The translations under genes and the position numbers were made by a program. This document shows, in pieces, positions 11,769 through 22,300 of a stretch of 64,000 bases of DNA (positions are counted from its first letter, which is position 1; the number at the start of each line of letters is the position of its first letter). Under the pieces are notes generated by a model. The model was not told the DNA's origin. It saw only the letters and a list, made by a program, of their open reading frames with translations, and searched no databases. Origin of the DNA: Hirsutella rhossiliensis (taxonomy: Eukaryota > Ascomycota > Sordariomycetes > Hypocreales > Ophiocordycipitaceae); contig NW_025408669.1 in NCBI RefSeq assembly GCF_020360975.1, positions 2,294,001 through 2,358,000 of the forward strand. The letters are read 5' to 3'.

Positions 11769-12442
11769 CGTTCAGCCCGCGTCTGCCGACATGGGTCGAG
11801 CTCTTGGGCCCCGCGCTCGACGATAAGAGGAGAGGAGAGAAATCGAGCGAGAAACCGAGCGAGGAATCGAGTTGATAGAGTCCAAAAGGTGGTCGATGTT
11901 ATGGCTCAAGGGACTGTCGGCGCCATGGTGCAAGGTGTTGAGGGAGTCGAGAGGGGGTGCTCGTGGTGATGATCGGTCCAGGCAGGTGATGGGGCTAGCA
12001 CTGTCGCGTTAGGCGCTATCAGCAAGCGCGTGCGAGCGATTATCAGTAAAGTACTTTGTACTTTGTACCGCCGACAGTACCATTATCCCTAAGCTCAGGT
12101 CATGTGACTTCGCGTATTCAACGGACATTTCCCAAGCAAGCCAACTTTATTAGTCAGGCACGTGTCCGTCCCCTGCTGGCTTCGCTGCAGATTGCCGCCG
12201 TCGACCAATGAAAGGCGCAGTAAAGACGACAATCATATGCCCGCATATTCGATATTGATTACGGCTGACGGCTGACGGCGAGTCCCCTCTTCGTCCTCCT
12301 CGAGGCTCAATTCGCTTCTCGTCCATCTTCTTCCGCGGCCATTGATTCAGCAAGACACGCCTCACCGCCTCGCAGTTTCTCTCTCCCCGTCGTCCCAGTC
12401 GGTGCGTTCTCTTAAACAGCCGCCGACATCGGCAATTGCAAG
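11769..12442. promoter_or_regulatory. Divergent promoter region CDC16 / HIS3
   Basis: Gene-free. It holds a small direct repeat of GTACTTT at 12051-12068, a CATGTGACTT at 12101-12110 that contains only a half-site for the Gcn4/CPC1 activator (TGACTCA is expected), and a doubled GGCTGAC near 12263-12277. Whether HIS3 is under general amino-acid control cannot be decided from this. Confidence 0.45.
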
Positions 12443-13194
12443 ATGGGCTCTTCAGACAAACAGCGAGTCAGGGCGGCGGCCCTCGCCCGCGACACAAATG
12501 AGACCAAGATCCAGCTCGCCCTCAACCTCGACGGCGGGGAGCTGCCGCCCGACACCGACTCGCGGCTCCTCGACGCCACCACCGCCCACGCCTCCCAGTC
12601 AACCAGCTCGCAGACCATTGCCGTCAACACCGGCATTGGCTTCCTCGACCACATGCTGCACGCCTTGGCCAAGCACGCCGGCTGGAGTCTGGCCCTGCAA
12701 TGCCAGGGCGACTTGCACAGTCTGTTGCTCCCCACGACGCTCTCCCGCCTCCCCTCTGGCTTCCCTCGCTGATGGCCGCAGTCGACGACCACCACACCGC
12801 CGAGGACTGCTGCATCGCCCTCGGCAGCGTCTTTGGCAAGGCCCTCGGCACCCCCACGGGCCTCGCCCGCTTCGGCTCCGCCTACGCTCCCCTAGACGAG
12901 GCCCTCTCGCGCGCCGTCGTCGACTTGTCCAACCGCCCCTATAGCGTTGTTGACCTCGGTCTCAAGCGCGAGTGGCTTGGCACCCTCAGCACCGAAATGG
13001 TGCCTCACTGCCTGCAGAGCTTCGCCCAGGCCGCGCGCATCACCATGCACGTTGACTGCCTCCGCGGCGACAACGACCACCACAGGGCCGAGAGTGCCTT
13101 CAAGGCGCTGGCCATCGCCATCCGCACGGCCACCTCGAGAGTCCAGGGCAAGGAGGGTGAAGTCCCCAGCACCAAGGGCACCCTGACTACTTAG
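12443..13194 (+). CDS. HIS3: Imidazoleglycerol-phosphate dehydratase
   Basis: Dehydrates imidazole glycerol phosphate to imidazole acetol phosphate, the sixth step of histidine biosynthesis. Exons 12443-12719 and 12782-13194 give 229 residues, the normal size of the monofunctional fungal enzyme. The 62-bp intron uses a slightly weak donor (GTCTGT); the join reads [14 protein letters not shown], restoring the metal-binding His cluster. Other manganese-ligand motifs are [14 protein letters not shown] in exon 1 and DNDHHRAES near the C-terminus. Translation through the intron would stop early, which confirms that splicing is required. Convergent with the ArgJ gene, 251 bp apart. Confidence 0.95.
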
Positions 13195-13445
13195 CAGGCA
13201 TCTGGTTGTCAAATCGAGCCCGCCGTCACCTACTAGTCGCCTTTGCTAAACATCGAAGGCTGGATACTTTTGAAAGGGGGGCGACAGCAATTGAACTCCC
13301 GTCTCAATTGCTCCCGGCATATCCTTTCCCATCTTGAAAATTGAAGCAAGTAAACCAAACGCTAGGTTTTGTGCGCCTACGTCGCCATGCATATGTAAAC
13401 ATCCTTGGGCATCATGTCCCCACTTGACCTCTACGCATCCAACTC

Positions 13446-14848
13446 TCAAGTACGGTAGTCCCCGTTGATGGTGACGTAGTCGTGGCTAATGTCGCAAGTC
13501 CAGTGGACGGCGCTCTTGTCGCCCGTGCCCAGCTTGACGAGAATTTCGAGGTCCGTAGCCTGGACGATCTGGCCAGCCCGCGCCTCGTTGACCTCCTCGG
13601 GCTCTCCGTTGACCAACAGCTTCAACTCCTGGGAGCCGTCTGTCGGAATGAAGGAAACGCTGGTTCGTTCCGGAACGATTTCCGGGACGTCGTTGACGAG
13701 GTGGCCAGGTGGGGAGATGAGCGCGTAGCCGGCGGCGCACAGAATGCGGCCCCAGTTGGCGTCGTTGCCGTAAAGGGCCGTCTTGACGAGGGGCGACCGG
13801 GCGATGGACCGGGCGATGGTGCGCGCCGAATCCAATGACGCGCAATCGACGACGCGGATGGTGACAAACTTGGTGGCGCCCTCCCCGTCGCGGACAATGT
13901 ATTTGGCCAGGTCGGCGGCGAAGTCGGTCAGCATGCCGCTAAAGGCGCGCCCATCTTCCGACTGCTCGGACGTGACCTCGGTGCCGCCCGCAGCGCCGTT
14001 GGCCAAGAGGGCGACGGTGTCGTTGGTTGAGGTGTCGCCGTCGATGGTGATTGAGTTGAATGAGCAGTCTACGGCCTGCTGCAGGACCGAGCGCATGATG
14101 CCGGGGGCGATGGGGGCGTCGGTGGCGAGGATGGTTAGCAGAGTGGCCATGTTAGGGGCCAACATGCCGGCGCCCTTGGTCATGCCGGCGATGCGGTACT
14201 CGACGCCGGGCGACGAGGGCAGCTTGAAGGAGCGGGACATGAGCTTGGGAAAGGTGTCGGTGGTGCAGATGGCGGTTGCGCAGTCGAGCCAGTGCTGGTG
14301 CGAGTCGCCGGCCTTGAGGTAGGCGACGGGGATATGGTCGACAATCTTTGCAATGGGCAGGCTGAACGGCACGAGGGTGTCAGCGACCACGGATGGAAGA
14401 TGAGGGGGGTTGAGGCTCACCGCTGCCCAATGACACCCGTGCTCATGACGATTGTCGAGTCCGGGGCGCCGACGTGCCGGTCCGTGGTCGAGGCCATGGC
14501 AGCGGCATCCTCGAGGCCGCCGGTGCCGGTGACTGCATTTGCGCAGCCCGAGTTGACAATGACGCTGCGCAGGCCGGTGTTTGCGCGGGCGTCGAGGAGC
14601 CTGCGGCTGAAGGTGACGGGGGCAGCCTGGAACTTGTTCTTTGTGAAGACGGCGGCGGCGGCGGCGGGGCGGTCCGAGGAGAGGAGGGCGAGGTCGAGCT
14701 TGTCGGTGTTGCCGTGCTTGATGCCGACGAAGACGCCCGCGGCGGTGTAGCCCTTGGGGTACGTGCCGGACGTCGGCACGTACTTTGCCTTGGACGCGGG
14801 CCAGGTGCCGTTGAGGCTCGACGCGTACGCGCGGCGGACAGACTTCAT
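13446..14848 (-). CDS. ARG7: Arginine biosynthesis bifunctional protein ArgJ (glutamate N-acetyltransferase / ornithine acetyltransferase), mitochondrial
   Basis: Mitochondrial enzyme of the cyclic acetyl pathway: it moves acetyl from N-acetylornithine to glutamate and can also make N-acetylglutamate from acetyl-CoA. Exons 14421-14848 and 13446-14361 give 447 residues; the 59-bp intron joins as [14 protein letters not shown]. The self-cleavage site is visible in [11 protein letters not shown], where the precursor is cut before the nucleophilic Thr of the MAT sequence. The C-terminus [12 protein letters not shown] is typical. The start at 14848 gives [14 protein letters not shown], a short basic, hydroxylated presequence suited to mitochondrial import. 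The frame stays open to another ATG at 15001, which would add 51 residues. Also known as ECM42 or OAT. Confidence 0.95.
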
Positions 14849-15688
14849 AGTGAGGCGGATGGGGAGGTGAAGAGCGGGTGGGAGGTGCTGGACAAGGTCC
14901 TGGGAGAGGAGAGGAGGCTGTACAGGGTAACGTAGGAGGTACAAGAAGCAGAGCGGAGCTGGTTGCTTGCTGCTCGCCGATTTCCGGCGTCGGCTTGCCA
15001 AGCAATTTACGCTACCTCGGAGTAATTACTGCAACGACCAGTTTCTGCGGTACTTGGTACCCGTGCTGCCCGCCATGTGGCCGGTGAACATTTCATGCGA
15101 ACACCCTGAATCTGCGAGCGGCATGGGACAGTATTGCTGGCTGGAAGAAGTTGCACGACATGGGCGCCGTGGCAGTGACATTTCCCATCTTGTCCCAAGC
15201 AAGACGACTTCGTGCAAGAGCTGCTGCAGAGGCGATTCTTTATGAATAGAAGCTCACACATACTCCGTAAAGGAAGGCAGACTTGAAGCAGTGATATCTT
15301 GTCTTGACATGTCACCATAGGACCATAGGAGAACGTAGCATCTATCAAACCTTGTTCCTCACCCACGCATCACCGTTTGGCATCCCAACAAAACATGTCC
15401 CTGCGATGCTTTAGCACGTCGGGCTGTGGCTTACAGTAAAATACAGTAAATGTACAGGCAGATGATGATGGACCAGCAGTGACTCAGAGCACATGGTAAC
15501 TTACTTTTGTGTGCTGAATTATTAGGCAATAAGCTCTGAGAATGGATGCGCCACCAAAAAGAAAAAGTGCTGAGGTACAAGGTACTTACTGATTGGCATT
15601 GGTGCCTGAGGCCACCACCCCTCCTCCCCCCAGGTATAAAAAATCGCCGCGCCCCCAGTCTTTCCACCTCCTTTTTCCTTTCCTCTCC
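14849..15688. other. Intergenic: ArgJ upstream region to U4 snRNA
   Basis: No protein gene supported. An exact TACTCCGTA sits at 15261-15269, a motif repeated in other gene-free stretches here. The distal end is the U4 promoter with TATAAA at 15635-15640. A 119-codon Cys-rich frame on the minus strand (15007-15366) was examined and rejected. Confidence 0.5.
15635..15640 (+). promoter_or_regulatory. TATA box of the U4 snRNA gene
   Basis: TATAAA lies about 50 bp before the inferred U4 5' end (15689), within a pyrimidine-rich stretch. There is no T-run terminator tight against the RNA 3' end apart from a TTTTC at 15819, which fits a polymerase II snRNA gene. Inference from position only. Confidence 0.5.
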
Positions 15689-15818
15689 ATCCAAGTGCAC
15701 GGGCGTTTTCCTTCTCCGTGAAGCGATAAGCTGAGAGAGGAATTTTGCTAGTTGAAAACTACAACAGGACCACTTCTCATTGGGTTCGCCCGGTGAGAGA
15801 ATTTTTGGACAACCATCC
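15689..15818 (+). ncRNA. U4 spliceosomal snRNA
   Basis: U4 chaperones U6 in the U4/U6.U5 tri-snRNP. The parts appear in U4 order. The 5' end ATCCAAGTGCACGGG is complementary to the U6 stem II region and close to yeast U4 (ATCCTTATGCACGGG). A kink-turn stem-loop for Snu13/15.5K follows at 15718-15736, as GTGA-AGC-GATAA-GCT-GAGA. Next is TTGCTAGTTGAAAACT at 15745-15760, almost the human TTGCTAATTGAAAACT (U4/U6 stem I and central domain). Then comes a hairpin with a TTCG tetraloop (arms TCTCATTGGG 15775-15784 and CCCGGTGAGA 15789-15798), and finally the Sm-protein site AATTTTTGG at 15800-15808. The 3' end is approximate. No protein frame competes. Confidence 0.88.
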
Positions 15819-16667
15819 TTTTCTTTCATTGCGACGCGGTTCCTCGAGGACCGCCGTGAAGAAGGCCTTGCTCTCGAAGAATCGCCGTGACCGGTCAGCG
15901 CGGAGCTGTCTCGTGAGCACGATTGCTGGCTTGGTAGTGAAACAGTGCACAGGTTGTATTGTGTAGTTGTCGCGTCCAGTGTTGACGCGCTCGGTCTGCG
16001 GTATCGCCACGGGCATCATCGTGTGATGCTCCTTGGAGGGATGAGGTCTCTCCCCAGCAGTAGGGCAGTTAAAGGCGCAGGACGAGGCATGGATGAGCGC
16101 AGTCGTGAGTAGTTGGTGCATTTTTTCCTTCCCTCTGATGGTGCCAACGAGCTCTTGCTCACGCAGCCAAATCCTCGTGAGGGTAGAAAAAGTCCCGCCG
16201 GCCAGCTGCCAGCTTTTCACCGAGATGCGCCGCCATCCCAGTCTACAGTAGAACATGCAACGTGAAGAAATGGATCACTATTAGTACTGTAAATATTCTT
16301 CCCGTGCCTCTTTGCCAACCGCGTCGTAGCATTTTTCCACCTCTGGAGGGGAGCGGGGAGCGGAGCGGGAAGGGGAGCGAGCGCGGGGCGTCTTTCCCAG
16401 GCTCCAGTGACTCAAATCTTTAGCACCTCCAACTACTCGCTCGCTGCATCGCCAACGACCGCCCATAGCCACCCTCTTTGCAGGCTGCCCAAAGCCCTGC
16501 CCTTCCTCCGCCCGAGTAGCTCCGACCAATCGCCTGAACCGAGAACCATTTCTGCAAGAAAAAATACAGCGTCGCTTCTCGGGCATCACGGCTGCATATT
16601 CCGGCGTCAGTCCCTTTGGCGGGCTAACCTCCCAACCGCGCGACCCTGACGACTGCCCCCAACGTTC
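15819..16667. other. Intergenic: U4 snRNA to eIF2B delta
   Basis: No gene supported. A 159-codon minus-strand frame (15777-16256) overlaps the U4 gene and shows no family resemblance. The proximal part is the GCD2 promoter and leader; no clear motif was recognised. Confidence 0.45.
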
Positions 16668-18114
16668 ATGGCGACGACCGTAGCAGGCCAGCCTGCTCCC
16701 GCGGGCGGCGACGCAGCGCCAGAGGGAAACAGGAAGAAGAAGACGGCGGCGGAGCAGAAACAACAGCCGTCGGCAGCCCAGAGCGAGGCGTCGGGCGAAA
16801 AGAAGCTGTCCAACGCCGAGCTCAAGAAAAAGGCAAAGGAGGAAAAGGCGGCGAGAAGAGCGGCCGCCAAGTCCTCGCATCCGACCACACCAGGGCCGCA
16901 ACAGGGAGCAGCAGCAGCAGCGGCCTCGTCGGCCGAAGGCAAGGGCGCCAAGGCCAAGCTCAACAAGCACGATGGCCACCATCTGTCCCCGACAGCGACG
17001 GCAGGCCATGCCCGCTCCGTGTTGCGATCCGGCCCGCTGCCGCCCGCCGGCGCTGCCAGAGACGTCAAGCCCAAGGTCCCCGAGTGCTTCAGCCACCTCT
17101 CCATGGCCCGGCGCATAGCCATGACGCACGCCGACAAGGACGTCAACCCGGCCGTCCTGGCCCTGGGGCAGCACATGAGCACCTTTGCCATCAGCGATAG
17201 CATCACCAGGCTCGAGGCAACGCTACTGGCCTTTAAAAAGGTAGGCATGCCACGCCTACGCGCCCCAAGAGGATACAGGCTCACTCTCCGACTTGCAGGT
17301 CATCGACTCGTACACGACGCCTCACGGGGCCACCTTTTCTCGCCACTTCACCTCGCACGTCCTCAACCCACAGATCGAGTACCTCACCGCCTGCCGCCCC
17401 ATGTGCTTCTCCATGGGCAACGCCATCCGCTGGCTCAAGCTGCAGATTAGCAAGATCGACATCGACCTCCCCGACTCGGACGCCAAGAAGCTGCTGTGCC
17501 AGTCCATTGACAACTTCATCCGCGAGCGCATCGCCCTCGCCGACTTTGTCATTGTCAAGACGGCCGCCGACATGGTCGACGACGGCGAGGTGGTCCTGAC
17601 CTACGCACGCCACCACCTCGTCGAGCGCGCCCTGCTGCAGGCCAGGTCCGCCGGCAAGCGCTTCCGCGTCATCCTCGTCGATGACGCCTATGAGCGCGTC
17701 GGGATCCAGCTCGCCAAGACGCTCGCCGCCGCCGGCGTCCCCGTCACCTACGCCTCGGACCTCGGTGCCCTGCGCGCCAACCTCCGCGAGGCCACCCTCG
17801 TCCTGACGGCCGCCGAGGCCATGTTCAGCAACGGCGCCATGTATGCTCGCGCCGGCACCTGCGACATTGCCACGGCCGCCACCGACATGGGCCTGCGCGT
17901 CGTCGCCCTATGCGAGAGCATCAACTTTACCGAGCGCGTCTCCATCGACTCGCTCACCTACAACGAGATTGACCCGGAGCGCAACACGGAAGACGGCTTC
18001 CGGCTGCTCTTCGACACCACCAGGGACAAGTACATCTCCGTCGTCGTCACAGAGCTGGGCAACACATCGGCCAAGTCGGTGCCGGCCATTTTGAGGAAGT
18101 TGGAGGAGCTATGA
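16668..18114 (+). CDS. GCD2: Translation initiation factor eIF2B subunit delta
   Basis: Regulatory subunit of the eIF2B guanine nucleotide exchange factor, which reloads eIF2 with GTP and senses phosphorylated eIF2 alpha under stress. Exons 16668-17240 and 17299-18114 (58-bp intron) give 462 residues. The N-terminal ~100 residues are a Lys/Ala/Gln-rich, charged, probably disordered extension (NRKKKTAAEQKQQ; KKKAKEEKAARRAAAK) typical of the delta subunit. The rest is the IF-2B fold, with NAIRWLKLQISKID, VILVDDAYERVGIQLAKTL, TAAEAMFSNGAMYARAGT and CESINFTERV. The start is the first ATG of the open frame. It ends 336 bp from the convergent complex I gene. Confidence 0.94.
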
Positions 18115-18450
18115 GGAGGGGCCGTGTGTGCAGACAATGTAACATGGACATTACGAGGGCGCACATGTCGTTAGGCAATGCTTTGGCTTGATGGCGGTGA
18201 TGCCGTGACGTGCTCTTCCTTCCACTTTCTGTTCTTCTCTCCGTTGAGAGCATAGATCATCCGCAGCTAGACGGATGAAATCACGTTCACGGTCGACAGC
18301 AAACCACTTTAGATTCCCCATGAGCTTCGAGCGCCCAACCGCGAGGTATTCTCCATATGTACAGCCCACCCCTGCGCCCTCTCCCCGTCCTTGCCGCTCT
18401 TCCGCACGGGAAGCTGCTCGTTCCCACGGCTCTCCTCCAAACGACGCAGG
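18115..18450. other. Intergenic between convergent GCD2 and complex I subunit
   Basis: Shared 3' flank of two convergent genes. Nothing beyond presumed 3' UTRs is seen. Confidence 0.5.
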
Positions 18451-18916
18451 CTACGACGACGCAGCCGCCGCCGCCGCGTCCTTCTCGGCCTTTTTCGCCC
18501 GCTTCTCCAGCAAGTACGCCTTGCGCTGGTCCAGCATGGCCGTCTGCCGGTCGTCGACGCCCTGCAGCCAGTAGCCGAAGCTGGCGCCGCCGAGCGCATA
18601 CACCGGGTAGGCCCACAGCGACTCCTTATTGAAGAAGGGCCGCATCTCGATGCCGACCTGCCAGAAGCGGACGCCGAGGCCTGTGTCGAGAGCCGTCGTC
18701 AGTTGAGTGAATCATTGCCCGGCTGAGTACGCTCAAACGTGTGCTCCCAGTCTCTCTCCTTCTCACTTCCCGACACGCACACCCCTTTAGAGTCCACCTT
18801 TTTCGTTCACACCTCCACTAGCAGTCCATGGCGAAAGGAAAAGGGAGGGCCGGAGCCGAGGGGTGATGGGTGCGGGACGAACCGAAGCAGCTCCAGAAGG
18901 CGAGGCGGTGCACCAT
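18451..18916 (-). CDS. Probable accessory subunit of NADH:ubiquinone oxidoreductase (complex I)
   Basis: An 87-residue protein from two exons, 18883-18916 and 18451-18680, split by a 202-bp intron, the longest in the window, after only 11 codons. The join gives MVHRLAFWSCFGLGVRFWQV. One transmembrane helix is likely in the Trp/Phe/Gly-rich middle (LWAYPVYALGGASFGYWLQG), followed by a basic, coiled C-tail (KRAKKAEKD) and an Ala run. The sequence resembles fungal proteins annotated as a 14-kDa-type complex I subunit. I recognise the type but not a firm gene name. The alternative is another small inner-membrane respiratory subunit. Small size and the GT...TCGT donor make the first exon the least certain part. 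Confidence 0.72.
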
Positions 18917-19381
18917 GGCGGGCAGTTGGTCGTGTTCGCGATGGGTGTGGGCGATCCCCTTGTCTTTCGAGGTTTCCCCCAGGTTCGGGAGAGGCGAATT
19001 GGCCTTTCTATGGGCCGCGAGCGAGATGATTGCGCGTGTAAAAGTCGGGTCGCATGCGGGCAATCAAGGATGCGGTTCGACAGCGGGCCACCGTGATGAA
19101 GTCGGGCGAGCTTCCCGTAGTGGGACCCCTAGGACGGGTCACGTGCAAGGTCACATGCGCTAAGCCAGCTCAACTCTCGAGCCGTAAGATTCACGACATG
19201 TTGCTAATCTTTGCCTTATGGCGTTCTGTGACTGCATCAATGCCAATAGTCCCCCATGTATGGCTACAGTCTAATAATACAGTGTCTCATGATCTATCCG
19301 TCAAATGCCCCCCTATAATTCTCTACAGGCGAGTCCAGGCCAGCCGTCGGAATACATCCTCATGCAATATCAAATTCAAGT
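18917..19381. other. Intergenic upstream of the complex I subunit
   Basis: Nothing recognised; presumably its promoter and the 3' flank of the DUF3684 gene. Confidence 0.45.
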
Positions 19382-22300
19382 CTAACCAAACATGTTGTCT
19401 CGCTTGTTGGTGTTCATGCTGTACGGTGGAGGCGGGGCGTCGTTCTGGGCGCCCCGAGACGTGGACGAGGACGGCGGCGGCGGTAGCGAATGTCGAGATG
19501 TCGCAGCCCCGTCCTGCGACCACGCCATCGTCCTGGCGATCATTTTGCCCATGTACTGTTGGATAAAGGACTCACTGGAGGCATGTTAGCACCGGAATGA
19601 CACACCGCTGCCACAGGGGGGCTGTAACTCACGTGTAATAGCTATGTTCCGAGTTGTGTGGCGTAACCAGATTGTGAGCCAGCTCGTGAGCAAGGACGAC
19701 CCACCACCAAGTCGCTGCCTCGGCCTTCGCGGCCCCTGGACTCCGGCCGTTCATCTGCGCCATGTGCAGCTGGAGAAAGAATCTCAGGTTGCAAAAGATG
19801 CTGCCTCCTGTGTTGAAGGCAATGGTTCCTCCGGCCTCGTCGTAAAATATGTGAATGACTCGGGGCGCCAGTGAGTAGATGTTGCCGACTTCGACTAGCA
19901 AGGCGGCAAACGTGTTAATGGCCCCAATGTTCGCCGACAGGAACTGAGCCTGATCGCCCCCCAAGTCCTTGGCAACGTACACCTTGGTGCCGTTGGAAGC
20001 CTCGGCGGCAAAAAGGATGTTGGTTGCCGTTGTCTGGTCGCAGTAAGTCGCCTGCTCCTTCACTTCGCTGACTGTTGGCTGCGAAAAGACGCCGTTTGAC
20101 CCATGAGCACGAGTCGCATTGATGGCGTTCAGCAAATTCTGCTGCACAACCGCGGGGCTAGTCACCCTGCCGTCGGGGTCATGGGGACGCTTGCCAGTGC
20201 CGGCTTGCTGCCCTTGGGACGACGGGCCACTCGGTGCAGGTTTATCGATGGATTGCTCAGGCATCTTCCGCCCTTCGTCCTGCTGCATCTGGTAGTTATC
20301 GAGGCCCAATCTTCGGGTCAGGTTAGAGAAAAGACCCCCGCCCTTCTTCGCGTTATTCGAACCGTCCGTGGCAAACTCGTCCGATGAACCCCATCCACCA
20401 GGCATGACTGGCTGCTCCGGCGCTCTTGCCACCTCACGGGCAGCTTCGGCTGCTCTCGGAGGCTCCGCCGTCTTTCCTTGCTGCGTCCAGGTTTGCTCCC
20501 GTTCTTGGATCATCCTTTGCTCTTCTTCCAGCGCCTTCCGCCTCTGTTCCTCGGCAAGCCGAGCCTCGGCGGCCTTGGCCCGCAGGATGCGATCCACGTT
20601 GTACCCACGGGCGCGGAGACCCAACAGGTCCAAAGTGAGAAAGGGCTCGAAGAACAGATAGGCCTGCTGGTTTGGTCGGTTGAGTAGCATCTGGCAGATG
20701 GCCTGACCAACCTGGTACATGTCCGGCCGGCCCTCGTCGGCTACAAACAGAACCCAAGACCCCTGTTCTTGTGCTCCTGCGGCTGACCGCTTCTCCGTAT
20801 GCGACTGACGGTGGTCCTTGAGGCTGCGACGGAGTGCTACCGACCGGACCATTTCGACGCGAAGGTTCTTTTCCAACCACTTGGTATCATGCTTGATGCC
20901 ATCACGGCGATAGTTGGCGTACTCGTAGAGGAAGATTTTGGACCTTTCAAGCACGTGCTTTCGCAATTTCTCCGCACTCTTCTGGTTATCCGTGTGGTTG
21001 CCGATCCGTACATCTTCCTGGACCAGGCTGCTCAGTTTCTGAGCGCCGAGCTGGAGGTAGAATGTCTCCAAAGCATCCTCCTCTGGCGCACAAATCAAGT
21101 GCTCCTTGAACAGACGATAGCTGATAATGTCGTCCAGCACCACAATCTGGCTAGCCGACGCAAGCTGGTACTGCTTGATGGGGGCTTCCTCTTCCTCATC
21201 CAAGTCGATCAGGTTTCCCTTGGTACTAGCCGCAAGTTCCTTGTAAGCGAGCAGGCACGGGGAAGTCTTCATTCTTCTCCACAAATCCCGGTCTCGTTGA
21301 AGAACGGGTGCGAATTCTGCGAGGGACTTGAGCAGATCGAGATACTTTTCGGCGCTCTGCAAGACGTCGAGCATCCGCGCTGGCTCGCTACACACCATGT
21401 GCGCCACTTCCAGTTTCGTTGGCTCGCTTTTCGCCCCGCAATGGAAGAGGAAGGCGTTTGCTTCTTGACCAAAGTCGACAAAATCGAAAATCTCACCATA
21501 GGTCGCGGATTTACCCAAGTATGTGTGCAAGGGACTGATGTATGACAGGCCACTGCCCGTCTTTTCCGCCGTCCGAACACCCCTTGTCCGAGTCACGGGC
21601 ACGATGAGAGCAGATCTGAGCTTGACCAGGCTGTTGTCGCGGACTTCGCTGATTCGGGAGGCAAAATACCCGAACAGGGTGGTGGCAGCACGATGATCCT
21701 TGGGAGGGTTGGCTAGCAACCGGTTGACACACTCAACCATCGGCGGATCTCTCGCGATGCCGAATTTCTGGAGGAATTCTTGTCAGCCCAGCGTTCCATC
21801 CCAGAAGCTTGTGGCAGATACTTACGTTGGCATGGTCATGGAGGCCCCTGCGGAGAATGTCGAATCCAAGAACAGCTGCTCTCTCATTGGTGAAACAAGC
21901 CGACGGCGTCACAAGCTGCGAGCTTCCCTGTAGAGGAAGTATGGCTTTCTGGGTGACGCTGAGGTCAAACGAGGAATAGTGGTTAGAATGGTGGTTAGCG
22001 ATGAAATAAGTCATTGCCGAGGCGCGCAGAGCCTCGTCTTTGGACGCCATCATGTCCACGAGCTCCGGGACTGACGGAAACGTTCGGAGACCTAAGCGCG
22101 AAAGAAATCGAGCCTCTGGACTGCCGGACCGGAAGCTGCCCGGGGGACCGGGCCACTGCAAGATGGGTAGCCCCAGGGTTCGAAGCGAGTCCTTGGGCTC
22201 GTATAGCTCCGAGATCCTATACAGGGTCTGTGTGCCCTTGGTTGGCTCCATCCCCTTTGGACCTGCTTCGGCAGGGCAGATCTTGGAGTCCCTCAGCTTC

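Noticed and set aside
12101..12110. TGACTT as a Gcn4/CPC1 site for HIS3.
   Set aside because: Only a half-site; the full TGASTCA was not found in the promoter region.
15007..15366. Minus-strand 119-codon frame with a CxxxC...CxC cysteine pattern recalling small defensin-like peptides.
   Set aside because: The spacing does not match a known cysteine scaffold, there is no signal peptide, and the frame overlaps the ArgJ upstream region without splice or codon evidence. Probably chance.
15777..16256. 159-codon minus-strand frame.
   Set aside because: It overlaps the U4 RNA gene on the opposite strand and resembles no protein family.
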